DNA of 64,000 nucleotides from Saprospiraceae bacterium. GTDB taxonomy: Bacteria > Bacteroidota > Bacteroidia > Chitinophagales > Saprospiraceae. Positions 1-10,650 of the stretch are shown here, piece by piece. The stretch is taken from assembly GCA_016708265.1 (NCBI GenBank), contig JADJGA010000011.1:124001-188000 (forward strand), given 5' to 3'. Numbering within the stretch: position 1 is the stretch's first letter; each line of letters opens with the position of its first letter. The notes beneath the pieces were generated by a model. That model was not told the DNA's origin, ran no database searches, and was given only the letters and a program-made list of their open reading frames with translations. The translations under genes were made by a program, and so were the position numbers.

Positions 1-1703
1 CTGAAGCAAAACCTATTCCATTTATTGAAGATTCATGCATCCCGGTTGAACATTTACATCAATATATAAAAGAAATAATCGAATTTTGTGATGAACTGAA
101 TGTAGAGGTAGTTCTTTATGCTCATGCCAGCGTAGGAGTGATCCACATACGACCAATACTCAATCTGAGATTGCAGGATGATATTTATAAAATGGAAAAA
201 ATATCTCATTTTACACTTGAAAAAACCATCGAATATAAAGGTTCTTTTTCCGGTGAACATGGAGACGGTTTGTCCAGAAGTTACGGTATTCCTGTTTATT
301 TCGGAGAAAAAATATATGAGGATTTCAGAAAACTTAAATATGCTTTTGACCCCGGAGGACTTATGAATCCCGGAAAACTTGTCGATGCCGGATATCTTAC
401 AGAAAATCTCAGATATGGCTCCGAATATAAAGAGATTGAGGTTCCTACTATTTATCACTACCGAAAGGAAGAAGGTTTTTCCACCCTGGTAAATATGTGC
501 AATGGTGTTGGAGTTTGCCACAGGGTATCAGGAGGAGTTATGTGTCCAACCTATAAAGCCACAATGGATGAAAGTGCATCTACCCGGGGCAGGGCTAATG
601 CCATCAGGCTTACAATTTCAGGTGAACTTGGAGAAGGAGACCTGACAAATAAAGAATTACTGGATGTCCTCGATCTGTGTGTTTCATGTAAATCATGCAA
701 AACTGAATGTCCGAGCAATGTAGATGTGGCTAAACTAAAAAGCGAGATCACACAAAAAAAATATGATAAACACGGATATGGTCTGAGAGAATTTTTTATC
801 CTGTACAGCGACCTGTTGTCCCGCTATATTTCAGGCCCATTTGCAGGAATTGTAAACAGCATTCAAAAAACTATAATTTTCAGAAAATCTCTTGAAAAAA
901 TAGCAGGTATCGATTCACGAAGGATATTGCCCTCATATGCCTCTGAAAATCTGGACATATGGTATAAAAACAATTTTAAACCAAAAGCTACCGGAAGAGA
1001 AGTCGTGCTTTTCTCCGACACTTACACAAATTATCATGAACCTGAAATAGGAAAATCGGTCATCAAACTACTCGATGATCTCAATTATAAGGTCACTTTT
1101 ATAAACACAGGAGACAGTAAGAGACCTCTGATATCAAACGGATTTTTAAAAAAAGCAAAAAAATATGGTGAAAAAATTGCAGACAAATTGCTTCCATATC
1201 TTGAAAGGAAAATCCCTGTTTTAGTTATAGAACCAGGATCGTTTTCGGCATTATATGACGATATTCCGGATCTGATCGATGATGAGAATAAGGCACAGAT
1301 GCTGAAAGAAAATGTAAAATCAATTGAAGTTTTTCTGGCAAATGCAATTAAATCCGGCGAAATAAATAAAAAGTTCAGCTCAACTCTTTCTCATCATATC
1401 ATACACGGCCATTGCCATCAGAAAGCGATCGACAGCATGGAACCACTCGAAACACTGTTGAGAAATACCGAAGGAACTTTTGAAATATTCGATGCTGGTT
1501 GCTGCGGTATGGCAGGAGCTTTCGGTTACGAAAAAGAACATTTCGATCTGTCAAAAAAGATATATGAAAATGAACTCGGAGCAAAAATTTCAGCTCTGCC
1601 AAAGGATGCAATAATCCTTGCCACAGGCTTCAGTTGCCGTCATCAGATCCGGGATATGAGCGGCAGAACGGTGAAACACTGGGCGGAGGTGATCGGGGTG
1701 TGA
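1..1703 (+). CDS. FAD-linked oxidase / Fe-S oxidoreductase (D-lactate or glycolate dehydrogenase type), 5' partial
   Basis: The reading frame is open from base 3, so the N-terminal FAD-binding half lies outside the window. The visible part starts in the FAD-oxidase C-terminal domain (YAHASVGVIHIRP, HGDG, then NPGKL). It continues into two ferredoxin-type cysteine clusters (CNGVGVCHRV...MCP and CVSCKSCKTECPSNVD) and ends in a CCG domain (GHCHQKA, then DAGCCGMAGAFG). This order is typical of the large single-chain enzymes of about 950 residues that oxidise 2-hydroxyacids such as D-lactate or glycolate and pass electrons through Fe-S centres. The exact substrate cannot be read from the sequence. 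The reading frame is intact to the TGA at 1701-1703. Confidence 0.88.
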   Translation, partial: EAKPIPFIEDSCIPVEHLHQYIKEIIEFCDELNVEVVLYAHASVGVIHIRPILNLRLQDDIYKMEKISHFTLEKTIEYKGSFSGEHGDGLSRSYGIPVYFGEKIYEDFRKLKYAFDPGGLMNPGKLVDAGYLTENLRYGSEYKEIEVPTIYHYRKEEGFSTLVNMCNGVGVCHRVSGGVMCPTYKATMDESASTRGRANAIRLTISGELGEGDLTNKELLDVLDLCVSCKSCKTECPSNVDVAKLKSEITQKKYDKHGYGLREFFILYSDLLSRYISGPFAGIVNSIQKTIIFRKSLEKIAGIDSRRILPSYASENLDIWYKNNFKPKATGREVVLFSDTYTNYHEPEIGKSVIKLLDDLNYKVTFINTGDSKRPLISNGFLKKAKKYGEKIADKLLPYLERKIPVLVIEPGSFSALYDDIPDLIDDENKAQMLKENVKSIEVFLANAIKSGEINKKFSSTLSHHIIHGHCHQKAIDSMEPLETLLRNTEGTFEIFDAGCCGMAGAFGYEKEHFDLSKKIYENELGAKISALPKDAIILATGFSCRHQIRDMSGRTVKHWAEVIGV

Positions 1704-1757
1704 ATTAAATTAACAAAGAAATAAAATTTTAGTAAATGAAATTATATTGAAATTTAG

Positions 1758-1765
1758 TATCTTTG
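1758..1765 (+). promoter_or_regulatory. Candidate -7 element upstream of the dnd operon
   Basis: TATCTTTG matches the Bacteroidetes -7 consensus TAnnTTTG and ends 18 bp before the dndC ATG at 1784. I see no good TTG at the expected -33 position, so this is a half-supported promoter. Confidence 0.45.
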
Positions 1766-1783
1766 AATATTTTATAACTTCCT

Positions 1784-3118
1784 ATGTCTAAAAGAATTAA
1801 TTACATTATTTCAGAAATAGAAGACCAATACTTAATGGATGACGATTCTTTAAGACCCTGGATAATTGGTTTTAGTGGTGGAAAAGATTCAACAGCATTA
1901 CTTCAGTTAGTGTGGCTTGCTTTAAAGAATATTCCTGCGGAATTAAGAAACAGAAAAATCTATGTTGTTTGTAATGACACGCTTGTGGAGAATCCCATTG
2001 TAACTGACTATGTTTTTAGCATGTTGCAACAAATACAGCAAGCTGCAGTTGAACAAGGTTTACCAATTGAGGTTCAGAAAACAATCCCAAGATTAGAAGA
2101 CACTTTTTGGGTAAATATTATTGGTCGAGGCTATCCCGTTCCAAATAATACATTTCGTTGGTGTACAGACAAAATGAAAATTAAGCCAACATCAAGGTTT
2201 ATAATTGACCAAGTTGCAGAAAACGGAGAAGCCATCATTTTGATTGGCACAAGAAGTTCCGAAAGTGCAACCAGAGCAAAATCCATAAAAAAACATGAAA
2301 TCCGGGGTAAACGATTAACCAAGCATCCACATCACCAAAACACTTATGTTTATTCCCCTATTAAATATTTATTGCTTGAAGAAGTATGGTATATTATTAA
2401 TGCTATGACTTCGCCATGGGGTGCAGACAATTCAAGACTATTTCAAATTTATTCAGATGCAAGTGCGGATGATTATGAATGTCCTACAATGGTTACAGAC
2501 AAAAGCCATTCATCATGCGGTCAAAGTCGATTCGGATGTTGGACTTGTACTGTTGTTAAAGAAGATAAATCAATGACATCTTTAGTAAACAAAGCTTATC
2601 CCTGGCTAAAACCATTACTTGATTTAAGGGCGATGATGATTGAAGATAGGAATATTTCTGAAAACCGGATGCCTACAAGAAGAAACGGACAAATCGCAGT
2701 CACTGAAGAAGGCCATAATCAGGGAAATTATACACAAAAATACAGAGCAAAATTACTGGAACAGGTTTTAATTGCTCAAAGAGAAGTTCAAATTGAGAAA
2801 CCACACTTGGAATTAATTACAAATCAGGAATTAGTAGCCATTCAGGTAATATGGCATAGAGATTTATGCTTTGATTTTCAGGTTTCAGAAATATATAACA
2901 GAGTTTACAATAAAGCATTGGATATGAAGAAAAACGACGAAAAAATCCAAAAAGAAATTGCACTTCTAAAAAGTGTTTGCGATGATCAAACCTCAGATTT
3001 TGATTTGATCCAGGAACTATTAATAATGCAAAAAAACAAAGCATTATTAAATCGCAAGAGAGGTTTAAAAGATGATATGGAAAGAGTTATTGAAAAGTAT
3101 CTAAAAAAGAGTCTGAAA
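1784..3118 (+). CDS. dndC: DNA phosphorothioation sulfurtransferase DndC
   Basis: This is a PAPS-reductase-like ATP pyrophosphatase that, in the Dnd pathway, activates DNA for replacement of a non-bridging phosphate oxygen by sulfur. The P-loop SGGKDST is at residues 31-37, and a cysteine cluster in SSCGQSRFGCWTCTVVK fits the Fe-S site of DndC. In the given sequence there is no stop before dndD: the frame runs through KYLKKSLK directly into the dndD methionine at 3119. Removing one A from the A-run just upstream would bring in a TGA at 3114-3116, giving the usual close dndC/dndD junction. A one-base error therefore explains the fusion better than a real fusion protein. It is the first gene of the Dnd module; no dndA or dndB lies next to it. 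Confidence 0.9.
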
Positions 3119-5231
3119 ATGTACATTAAAGAAATCGAACTGAATAATTTCAGGATTTACAAAGGGAACAATAAAATTTGTTTATTGCCGGATGGTGACA
3201 AAAATATTATTGTAATTAGTGGTAAAAATGGTTTTGGAAAAACAACTTTTTTAATGTCTCTTGTTTGGTGTCTGTATGGTAAACAGATGGAAAAAGTTGA
3301 TGAATTATATGAAAAAGAAATTCGAGATAAGGGCAATTATACAAAGTATATTTCAAACAGTTTAAATAGAAAAGCTTACGAAGAAGGAGAAACTGAGTTT
3401 TCAGTTTCTGTTACTTTTCAGGTGTAAAAATCCCGGATGTTACATGCGATGAAGTAACAATAAAAGAAGTTACAATATAGTTTCCAGCACATCTGACAGG
3501 GTAGAAGTTTTAATTGATGGTTATCAAAATCAACTGATCGAAGATTTAACAAAAGAAAATCAAAAGGGTGAAGAAATTTTTATTCGAGATTTTATTTTGC
3601 CTATTGAAATAGCTAAGTTTTTCTTTTTTGATGCCGAGAAAATAGTTTCACTTGCTGAAATTAACTCTAATAGCCAAAGACGTCAATTAAGTAAGGCTTA
3701 TTCAGAAGTTTTGGGTATCCAGAAATATGAGGATTTAAAAGCAAATCTCGAGGAAAAACAGGATGAGTATCGTCGTCGTTCAGCAAAACCTGAAGAAAAA
3801 GAAGAATTAAATCAACTTCATGCAGATATTGAAAATACAAAAATTGAAATTGATAAACTCGTCGAAAACATTGATGATTTAAAGCACGAAAGTAATCTAA
3901 AAGAAAAGAAGCAGAGGATATTCAAAGAAGACTTATCAAAGAGGGTGATAAAATGACCCTTGAAGAACTTAATTTGTTAAAAGATGAGCAATCGAAAATG
4001 GAACAGAAAAGAATAGAACTGCAAGAAAATTTAAAAGATTACTTTGATATAATTCCATTTGCATTAGCTGGTGAAACAATAATGAATATTTCAGAACAAT
4101 TAATTAACGAAAGAAACCTTACCGAACAAAAATACAAGCAAGAAGATGTAAATTCAAAAATAAATCAGATTAAAATGGAATTAGAGAGGCAACGAGTTGA
4201 AGAGCGACTTGTTTTTGATACCAATGTTCGTGATTTCTATGAAAGCCAAATTGTAAAACTTATTAAAAAACATTTCTTTTCAGATATACCAGATGTTCCT
4301 AATAATTTTGAAGTTTTACATGATTTTTCAAATTCTGAAACTAATGAGTTTAATCAACTTGTCAATACAATAAAACACAGTTTTAAAGAGACTTTTGCAA
4401 GATCAAATACAGAGTATTCCTATCTAAAAAATGAATTAGATTCCATAAGAAGAAAAATTCGTGATGCAGAAAAAGTGCCGAAGATGAATATATTGCTGAA
4501 ATGCGATTGAAAAAAGAGGCTTTAGATAAAAGAATTCTCTCAATAAGTAATGAAATTGAAATTATTAATCAAAAAATTGGTGAGCTTAATAATCAAGTTA
4601 AAATTCTGAAACAAAAACAAGAGATTTTACGAAAGAAAATTGATGAATCTAGTGAATATTCAGCAAAGGAGAAAAAAACAAAACATATTATCAATAAACT
4701 ACAAACCTTTATTGCCCAATTCAAAGAGTTGAAGAAACAATCATTAGAAGAAAAAATGCTTAAGGGTTTAAATACTTTATTGCATAAAAAAGATTTCATT
4801 ACTAAAGTTGAGGTTGATATAAGCCTTACGGGAGAAGATATTGACATTTCACTATACAATCACAATAATAAGTTAATTGATAAAGGTTCTTTATCGATGG
4901 GAGAAAGGCAAATGTATGCATCAGCATTATTAAATGCACTGGTTGATGAATCTGACATTGAGTTTCCTGTTTTTATTGATAGCCCTATGCAAAAATTTGA
5001 TGAGCAACATGCAGAGAACATTATTAAACATTTTTATCCGAATGTTTCCAAGCAAGTTGTAATTTTCCCATTGATTAATAAAGAATTAACAGAGAAAGAG
5101 TACAATCAACTTCACAAAAAGTTTGCAAGACATTCTTAATTAATAATGTATCAAACGAAAAATCAGAGTTTATAGAGTGTCCAACAAATGAGTTTATAGA
5201 AAAATACAAAGAATTGTACAATGCAAATTAA
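3119..5231 (+). CDS. dndD: DNA phosphorothioation ATPase DndD (several frameshifts)
   Basis: This is an SMC/Rad50-like ATPase of the Dnd complex. The start MYIKEIELNNFRIYKG and Walker A SGKNGFGKTT are clear. They are followed by a long Glu/Lys-rich coiled-coil region and a C-terminal signature (SMGERQMYASALLNALVDE) with a Walker B-like segment FPVFIDSPM. As given, the gene is in about six frames, with shifts near 3424, 3465, 3920, 4480-4500 and 5130. After the last shift the frame reads on through INNVSNEKSEF to a TAA at 5229-5231 that overlaps the dndE start by 11 bp. The rebuilt length of about 700 residues is normal for DndD, so nothing seems missing except single bases. Either the contig has indel errors or the gene is freshly decayed. 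Confidence 0.85.
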
Positions 5232-6804
5232 TATTAAAACATCAGAAAAAAATCAGGAAGTTGTAAGAAAACTTACATCAAAATTACCTCTTGGCACTAA
5301 AGAAAACGTTGTTGCACGAATAGCGCTTGGGTATTCTCTGCAAACAGGCAAACTATTTACTTCTAACGATGGGAATGTATATGATTCTAAAGGTAAAGAG
5401 TACAAAGAACATATTCTTTTTGATGCAAAATATAGAGATTTTTATGTAGCATTAATTTGCCAACATTATGGAATTTATAAAACAAACGAAAATATTCCTA
5501 AATACATAAAATTGCATATTGATCACGGCTTGGAGTTGATGGACGGTATTTTCCAGGACAATTACAATTATACTTTTTTTGATTTTCTTGCAGAACATAT
5601 TGAAAAAGGTGCGTTATCATTAACCGACCTTTATGTTTCTTTAGACCCTGTTAAGAACAATCAACAGCTCATTGACAAATCATTTTATTCAAATCCTATA
5701 AAAATTGAAATTGGAAAACGGATTGATAACGGAGAACCCATAAATTTAAGTTTTAATGATACAGGAATTTATAATAACTGTCATATTGCAGTAGCTGGAA
5801 ATTCCGGAACAGGCAAAACTCAATTTGCATTAGAATTTTTAACTCAAATTTACGAACAATCTAATGGACATGTAAATTACATTTATCTGGATTTTAAAGG
5901 CTTAAAACAAGACGATGTAAAAGATTTAGAGCATTTTTTTACTGATACAAAAACGGATTTTATTGATGTTCCGCAAACTCCATTTCCTGTGAATCCTCTA
6001 ACATTTATTGACAATGTCAATGAAGTAAATAAAAACATGGGGATTGATAAATTTGTGGATATTGTCTGCAAATATTCAAATCTTGGAATTAAGCAAAAGG
6101 GAAAACTTCGCGAGGCTGCATTAGAATCGTTTATTGAGCAAAAAGGAGGTACATATCCATCAATCAGACAAATAAATGAACATTTGCAAAGTATTGTCGG
6201 GGATAAAAAAGATACTTTGACCGAAATAATGGACGAATTAAGTCGGTACAAAATATTCATTGACGACCCGAAAAATCAATCAAATTTCTTTGCCAAAAAC
6301 CTTTATTTGTCATTATCGGGAGACTTGTCAAATTCAGTTAGGTTTACATCTTTGTTTTTAATAATCAATTACATCTACAACACATTTATGAATATGGACA
6401 ATAGTCCTGTTGAGAATAATATAAAAGCAATGAGGTATGTAATTTTAATTGACGAAGCACATGTGATTTTTAAGGAGAAAAAATATCAGAATATTATTGA
6501 AAAAATGTTGCGTGAAATTCGCTCTAAGGGTGTTTCAGTTGTACTTTTATCGCAAGGTATTGAAGAATATAATCAACCTGATTTTGATTTTTCAACCATG
6601 TGCGAAATAGCTTTTTTACTAGACATTAAAGATAAGAATCTAAAAGTAATGGAAAAATTCTTAGGTTTGTCAGGTAATAACAGTAAGAACATTGCTCGAA
6701 GCATGGAAAAAATAGAAAAAGGTCAAGCAATATCAAACTTTAAAGAGTTTGATGTTGCTAAATTATTTAAGGTAAAACAATATTGGGAAAGGAAATTAAA
6801 ATAA
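5221..6804 (+). CDS. dndE: DndE domain fused to HerA/FtsK-like ATPase
   Basis: Residues 1 to about 110 resemble DndE, the small nicked-DNA-binding protein of the phosphorothioation complex (LTSKLPLGTKENVVARIALGYS..., then IKLHIDHGLELM). Ordinary DndE is only about 110-130 residues. Here the chain continues to 527 residues with a P-loop ATPase: Walker A GNSGTGKT near 192-200, Walker B VILIDEAHVIF near 404-414, and a following segment VVLLSQGIEEY as in HerA/VirD4-type motors. The reading frame is intact. The ATG overlaps the rebuilt dndD stop, and the next gene starts one base after its stop, so it sits inside one operon. The fusion suggests that DNA modification (DndE) and a DNA-moving or restriction motor are held in one protein; that role is inferred. 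Confidence 0.8.
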   Translation: MQINIKTSEKNQEVVRKLTSKLPLGTKENVVARIALGYSLQTGKLFTSNDGNVYDSKGKEYKEHILFDAKYRDFYVALICQHYGIYKTNENIPKYIKLHIDHGLELMDGIFQDNYNYTFFDFLAEHIEKGALSLTDLYVSLDPVKNNQQLIDKSFYSNPIKIEIGKRIDNGEPINLSFNDTGIYNNCHIAVAGNSGTGKTQFALEFLTQIYEQSNGHVNYIYLDFKGLKQDDVKDLEHFFTDTKTDFIDVPQTPFPVNPLTFIDNVNEVNKNMGIDKFVDIVCKYSNLGIKQKGKLREAALESFIEQKGGTYPSIRQINEHLQSIVGDKKDTLTEIMDELSRYKIFIDDPKNQSNFFAKNLYLSLSGDLSNSVRFTSLFLIINYIYNTFMNMDNSPVENNIKAMRYVILIDEAHVIFKEKKYQNIIEKMLREIRSKGVSVVLLSQGIEEYNQPDFDFSTMCEIAFLLDIKDKNLKVMEKFLGLSGNNSKNIARSMEKIEKGQAISNFKEFDVAKLFKVKQYWERKLK

Positions 6805-6805
6805 T

Positions 6806-7897
6806 ATGTCAAACGCTGAATTTAAAAGAATCCCTTATGAGAATTTAATTTTGGATGCACACAATCCAAGATTACCGAAATCTATGGGTAATAAATCTGA
6901 GGAAGAAATAATTAACTTCTTTTTATCAGATGCTTCATTAATTGAGTTAATGCTTGCAATTGGCAAAAATGGCTTTTTTGAAGGCGAACAACTTTTAGTC
7001 ATTCCACAAGAAAATGCCAAGTATTTAGTCATTGAAGGTAATAGAAGATTGTCAGCAGTGAAGTTATTGCATAATCCTTCATTGGCAGATATATACAAAT
7101 CAAAGGTTGATTTAGTTATTAAAGAATCTGAATATTTTCCTAAAGAAATTCCATGTTTGGTATTTAAGGAAAAAGATGAAATATTAAAATATTTAGGGTT
7201 TCGTCATATAACTGGTATAAAATCCTGGAAATTACTGGAAAAGGCCCGTTATATGGCAAAACTAAAAGATGACTTTTTTCTTGAACAAAACCTGAATTTT
7301 GCAAGTAGAGAAATTGCCAAAATGATAGGTAGTAGAAAAGATTATGTGCTACGTATTTTAGTTGGTCATCAGCTTTATGAGACTATTGAGAAAAATAATT
7401 TCTATAATATCAAGGAATTAAACGATACAAATTTCTATTTTAATTATTTAGCGGACAGTCTAAGTCGTTCTAATATTGAAGGTTTTTTAGGAGTAAATCT
7501 TGAAAATGAAAATCCCATTAAAGATTTAAATTTCAATAATTTAAAAGAATGGACAGATTGGCTTTTTAACAAAGATTTACCAAATAAAATTATTGGAGAC
7601 AGTGAGCATTTAAACAGTTTAAACAAAGTACTCAATTCGCCAATCGCACTTGAAGTTTTTCGAAAGGGTGAAAAATTAAGTATTGCTCTTGAATTTACAA
7701 ATGAAATTGATATTCAGTTTGAAAAGGCTATTAGAGAATCAATAAACCAATTGGAAAAGGCAGACAGTTTAACTCTCAAAGTGAAATCTTTTTATCCTGA
7801 TTTTATAGAAGATTTACACAATATAAATAAGATAATTAGAAAAATAAAAAGTGTAAAAGATGAAATTGATTCTGGAAAATTCAATGAAGAACTTTAA
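6806..7897 (+). CDS. ParB-like (ParB/sulfiredoxin fold) protein in the dnd operon
   Basis: The N-terminal third has the ParB N-domain pattern: a P(Y)ENLILDAHNPRLP opening, followed by VIEGNRRLSAVKLL near residues 75-88, where ParB/DndB-like proteins carry the nucleotide-binding EGxRR/DGxHR motif. A helical region follows (ASREIAKMIGSRKDYVLRIL looks like a helix-turn-helix). It lies 1 bp after the dndE-ATPase stop and overlaps the next gene. It may take the place of DndB, which has a related DGQHR fold and regulates Dnd, or may act as the nuclease of the restriction arm. The sequence alone does not decide. The reading frame is intact. Confidence 0.7.
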   Translation: MSNAEFKRIPYENLILDAHNPRLPKSMGNKSEEEIINFFLSDASLIELMLAIGKNGFFEGEQLLVIPQENAKYLVIEGNRRLSAVKLLHNPSLADIYKSKVDLVIKESEYFPKEIPCLVFKEKDEILKYLGFRHITGIKSWKLLEKARYMAKLKDDFFLEQNLNFASREIAKMIGSRKDYVLRILVGHQLYETIEKNNFYNIKELNDTNFYFNYLADSLSRSNIEGFLGVNLENENPIKDLNFNNLKEWTDWLFNKDLPNKIIGDSEHLNSLNKVLNSPIALEVFRKGEKLSIALEFTNEIDIQFEKAIRESINQLEKADSLTLKVKSFYPDFIEDLHNINKIIRKIKSVKDEIDSGKFNEEL

Positions 7898-8961
7898 TTA
7901 TAAACTTGACGAGCAATTTAAATCTCTTAGCATAACTGTGCTAAACGAGCCTAAATATAAAAAACATTTATATGCTGATTATATCGAATTAATTAGCATA
8001 TTTTCTGAAGACTTCATTTCTCAAAATGAAATTATTGATAGGCTTCAAGATAATGGAGAAATCTTTAATATAAATGAAGTTCCCGATGGAGAAATTGGAT
8101 TATATGATGCTGAAAAGAATGATAATGCCGAATTATGGATAAATACAGTTTTTGAATTTATTTACGAAAGGTCTAAAATTTATGCTTCTTCATATCCATT
8201 TGTTTACGATAAAAACTTAGGAATTAAAATCAAAGAAAAAAATAGTCTTACGGAAAAGCAAAAAGTTTACTTGTTTTTACTAATAGCCTCATCTTTAAAT
8301 TTTTTAGCACAATCAAATCAGAATTAACTTTGATTTTGAAAAGTTATCAGAATATATACTTAAAGCTTATTTACCCAACAATGCTAATGTATATGGTTTT
8401 GGAAGCAACTCAACTTTTACAGGAAATGCTCAGAATAAAATAAAAAAATTAGCAGAAGAAATTAATTTACAAATTAACGAAAGAGTAGTTTCTCAAATAT
8501 CAATAAGAAATAGTAAAGAAGAAGGTTTAGACGTTGTTGGATGGATTCCATTTAATGATAACAATCCTAATACGATAATAATCTTAGGACAATGCGCTTG
8601 TGGTAAAGATTGGTTTGGAAAACAAAATGAAACACGTAGATATAACAGATTTTATTCCTCGTATTTAATGCCATTTACACATGCCTTATTCCTCTCAGGA
8701 GACTTTAAAAATAATGATGGAGTATTTGAGATAGATAAAGACTTTACTCAAAATCAGTTGATTTTTGAGCGAAGGAGAATAATCGACTTGTCAAAGACAA
8801 ATATTTTGAATGAATTACAATATACAAATGCAATTGTAGAAAAGAGTCTTAGCTATATTGAGGATGTAGTTTGTGAAATAATAAATCCAACCCTATTTCA
8901 AGCACATTGCCAAAGCACTAAGAGCCAATGCTTAATTTATTCGTTTAAACTTTTAAAATAA
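7884..8961 (+). CDS. Unrecognised Dnd-associated protein, possible PD-(D/E)XK-like nuclease (frameshifted)
   Basis: Two open frames (to 8327, and from about 8308 to 8961) join into one protein of about 358 residues if one base is corrected between 8308 and 8326, giving ...IRINFDFEKLSEYILKAY. I chose the ATG at 7884, which overlaps the ParB-like gene stop by 14 bp. The middle holds GLDVVGWIPF followed by TIIILGQCACGKDWFGK. A buried Asp after a hydrophobic strand, then Q-x-(9-10)-K, is the layout of a PD-(D/E)XK-like nuclease core, but I cannot confirm the fold. As the last gene of the Dnd operon it is a good candidate for the restriction effector. No close family name is recognised. Confidence 0.6.
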
Positions 8962-9052
8962 TCAAACAGGATAATTTACATCTTTTATAAAATTGGTCCT
9001 AAAAAATAACATACCTGTTTTTTCCGTTACAAAATAAACGAAAAACTCTCCT

Positions 9053-10363
9053 ATGGCCAGAATAATCTATTCCCTAGTTATTTTGATGTTATTTTCAGTA
9101 AATAAAATCAGTTCTCAAAATCTTAGACCGCAGGCTAAAGAAATCAATCTTTTTATCAATTGTCAGGCTTACTGCGATATCGACTATATAAAGACAGAAA
9201 TAAAATCCGTCAATTACGTTTTGGACAGATTCGGGGCCAATGTTCACCTGCTTATAATTTCAGAAGGTACCGGAAGCGGACAAAAGATCAACATGTTCTA
9301 CGAGGGACAAAAAGAATTCACGGGAATAAATGATACCCTGACTTATTTTGTACTCGATACAGAAACAAGCGATATTATGCGTCAGAAAATGGCATCTATG
9401 TTAAAAATAGGACTATTCAGATATTTTACCTTTACAACAATGTTATCCGATCTGGAAATTAAATTTCCTGTACGCGATACAGTAAAAAAAACCGGTAATC
9501 AGGATATTGACAAATGGAAGAGTTGGATATTCAATTTCGGAACCGGAGGAAATATCACTAAAGATGATTATCAGTCAAGCAAATCAATAAGAAATTCTTT
9601 TTCATTTTATAAAACTACTGAAGATCTCAAAATTTCATCTTATAATTCAATGACTATAGCCCGGACAAAGTGGGTATATGAAGATGAAGAGATCATTGTG
9701 AACAGGAACAGCGCGTATTCTTCAAATCAGATTGTTTTCAGCCTTGGATCACATTTTTCAGCAGGAGGTAATGTTTCTGCAGGTTATGACCATTACAATA
9801 ATCATAAGATGTATGTAAAAATAAAGCCAGCAGTTGAATATGATTTTTTTCCCTATAAAGAATCTGTAAAAAAATTACTGACATTAAATTACAGTGCAGG
9901 TCCATCATATCTTAAATACAGTGATACTTCGTATTATAATATTTCAGATTCAGAATGGCTATTCGAACAGAATCTGTCTGCCAATGCTACAATAACTCAA
10001 AAATGGGGAAACATTTATCTTTCTGGTGGCTGGAGTACTTTTCTCAATAATTTCAGTCTTGAAGGTAAAAAAATACCCGGTCTGGATATCAATAGTTATT
10101 GGATTTATGAGTCGGTTGACATTCAGATACTTAAAGGGCTATCCATATATTTGAGCAGTAGTTTCAGTTTCACTAAAGGTATTTTACCAAATATTCCTAA
10201 AAAAGATTTTACAAAGGAGGATTTGATAACAAATTCCAGGGTTTACCCTACTTCAAAATATCTGTACTTTTACTGGGGTATCAATTATCGCTTCGGTTCC
10301 AAAAGCAGCAATGTGGTAAATCCGAGGTTCAACAGCGGAGGTATGGTTTTTTACAGTTTTTAG
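9053..10363 (+). CDS. Outer-membrane beta-barrel protein of a conserved Bacteroidetes family
   Basis: A signal peptide (residues 1 to about 21, ending in KISSQ) is followed by a conserved soluble stretch (INLFINCQAYCDIDYIKTEI...VNYVLDRFGANVHLLI). After it come many alternating strands and a C-terminal aromatic end (GMVFYSF), as expected for an outer-membrane barrel. I recall related Bacteroidetes proteins that begin with a Cys-containing DC-x-CD-x-x-YI segment, but their function is not known to me. The reading frame is intact; it is a single gene facing the convergent PBP gene. Confidence 0.7.
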   Translation: MARIIYSLVILMLFSVNKISSQNLRPQAKEINLFINCQAYCDIDYIKTEIKSVNYVLDRFGANVHLLIISEGTGSGQKINMFYEGQKEFTGINDTLTYFVLDTETSDIMRQKMASMLKIGLFRYFTFTTMLSDLEIKFPVRDTVKKTGNQDIDKWKSWIFNFGTGGNITKDDYQSSKSIRNSFSFYKTTEDLKISSYNSMTIARTKWVYEDEEIIVNRNSAYSSNQIVFSLGSHFSAGGNVSAGYDHYNNHKMYVKIKPAVEYDFFPYKESVKKLLTLNYSAGPSYLKYSDTSYYNISDSEWLFEQNLSANATITQKWGNIYLSGGWSTFLNNFSLEGKKIPGLDINSYWIYESVDIQILKGLSIYLSSSFSFTKGILPNIPKKDFTKEDLITNSRVYPTSKYLYFYWGINYRFGSKSSNVVNPRFNSGGMVFYSF

Positions 10364-10649
10364 TAATTTTTAAATTATTTTTTGAGTCCACTGCAAAAAA
10401 TAAATTTGTCCCAACTCCTAAAGCGCATTTTTATAACGCATTGTTTTCCAACTATTTTCCTTTAGAGTTAGGGTAATAAATGATTAAAAAACAACAAAAC
10501 TAATTTTTCAGAGTAGACTAATTTTTTATTTTTTAAAAAATTTTTCATTTTACTGCAGCGAATTTAAAAACAGCAGTATCTTAATATTGAGTTTTGGTAA
10601 TAACAATATATATAGCAGTTTTTTAATAGAGTCTATGTCGTTATTTAAG
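10364..10649. other. Intergenic, AT-rich
   Basis: This is a gene-free stretch between the outer-membrane gene and the shared terminator. It contains T- and A-runs (for example 10530-10555). I see no gene or clear regulatory motif in it. Confidence 0.5.
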
Positions 10650-10650
10650 G

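Noticed and set aside
1784..3427. A real DndC-DndD fusion protein
   Set aside because: dndD continues in several other frames, and a stop codon one base out of frame lies at the normal gene border, so an indel is more likely.
3119..5231. Programmed ribosomal frameshifting in dndD
   Set aside because: Five separate shifts in both directions without slippery-site context, and similar breaks in unrelated genes, point to sequence errors.
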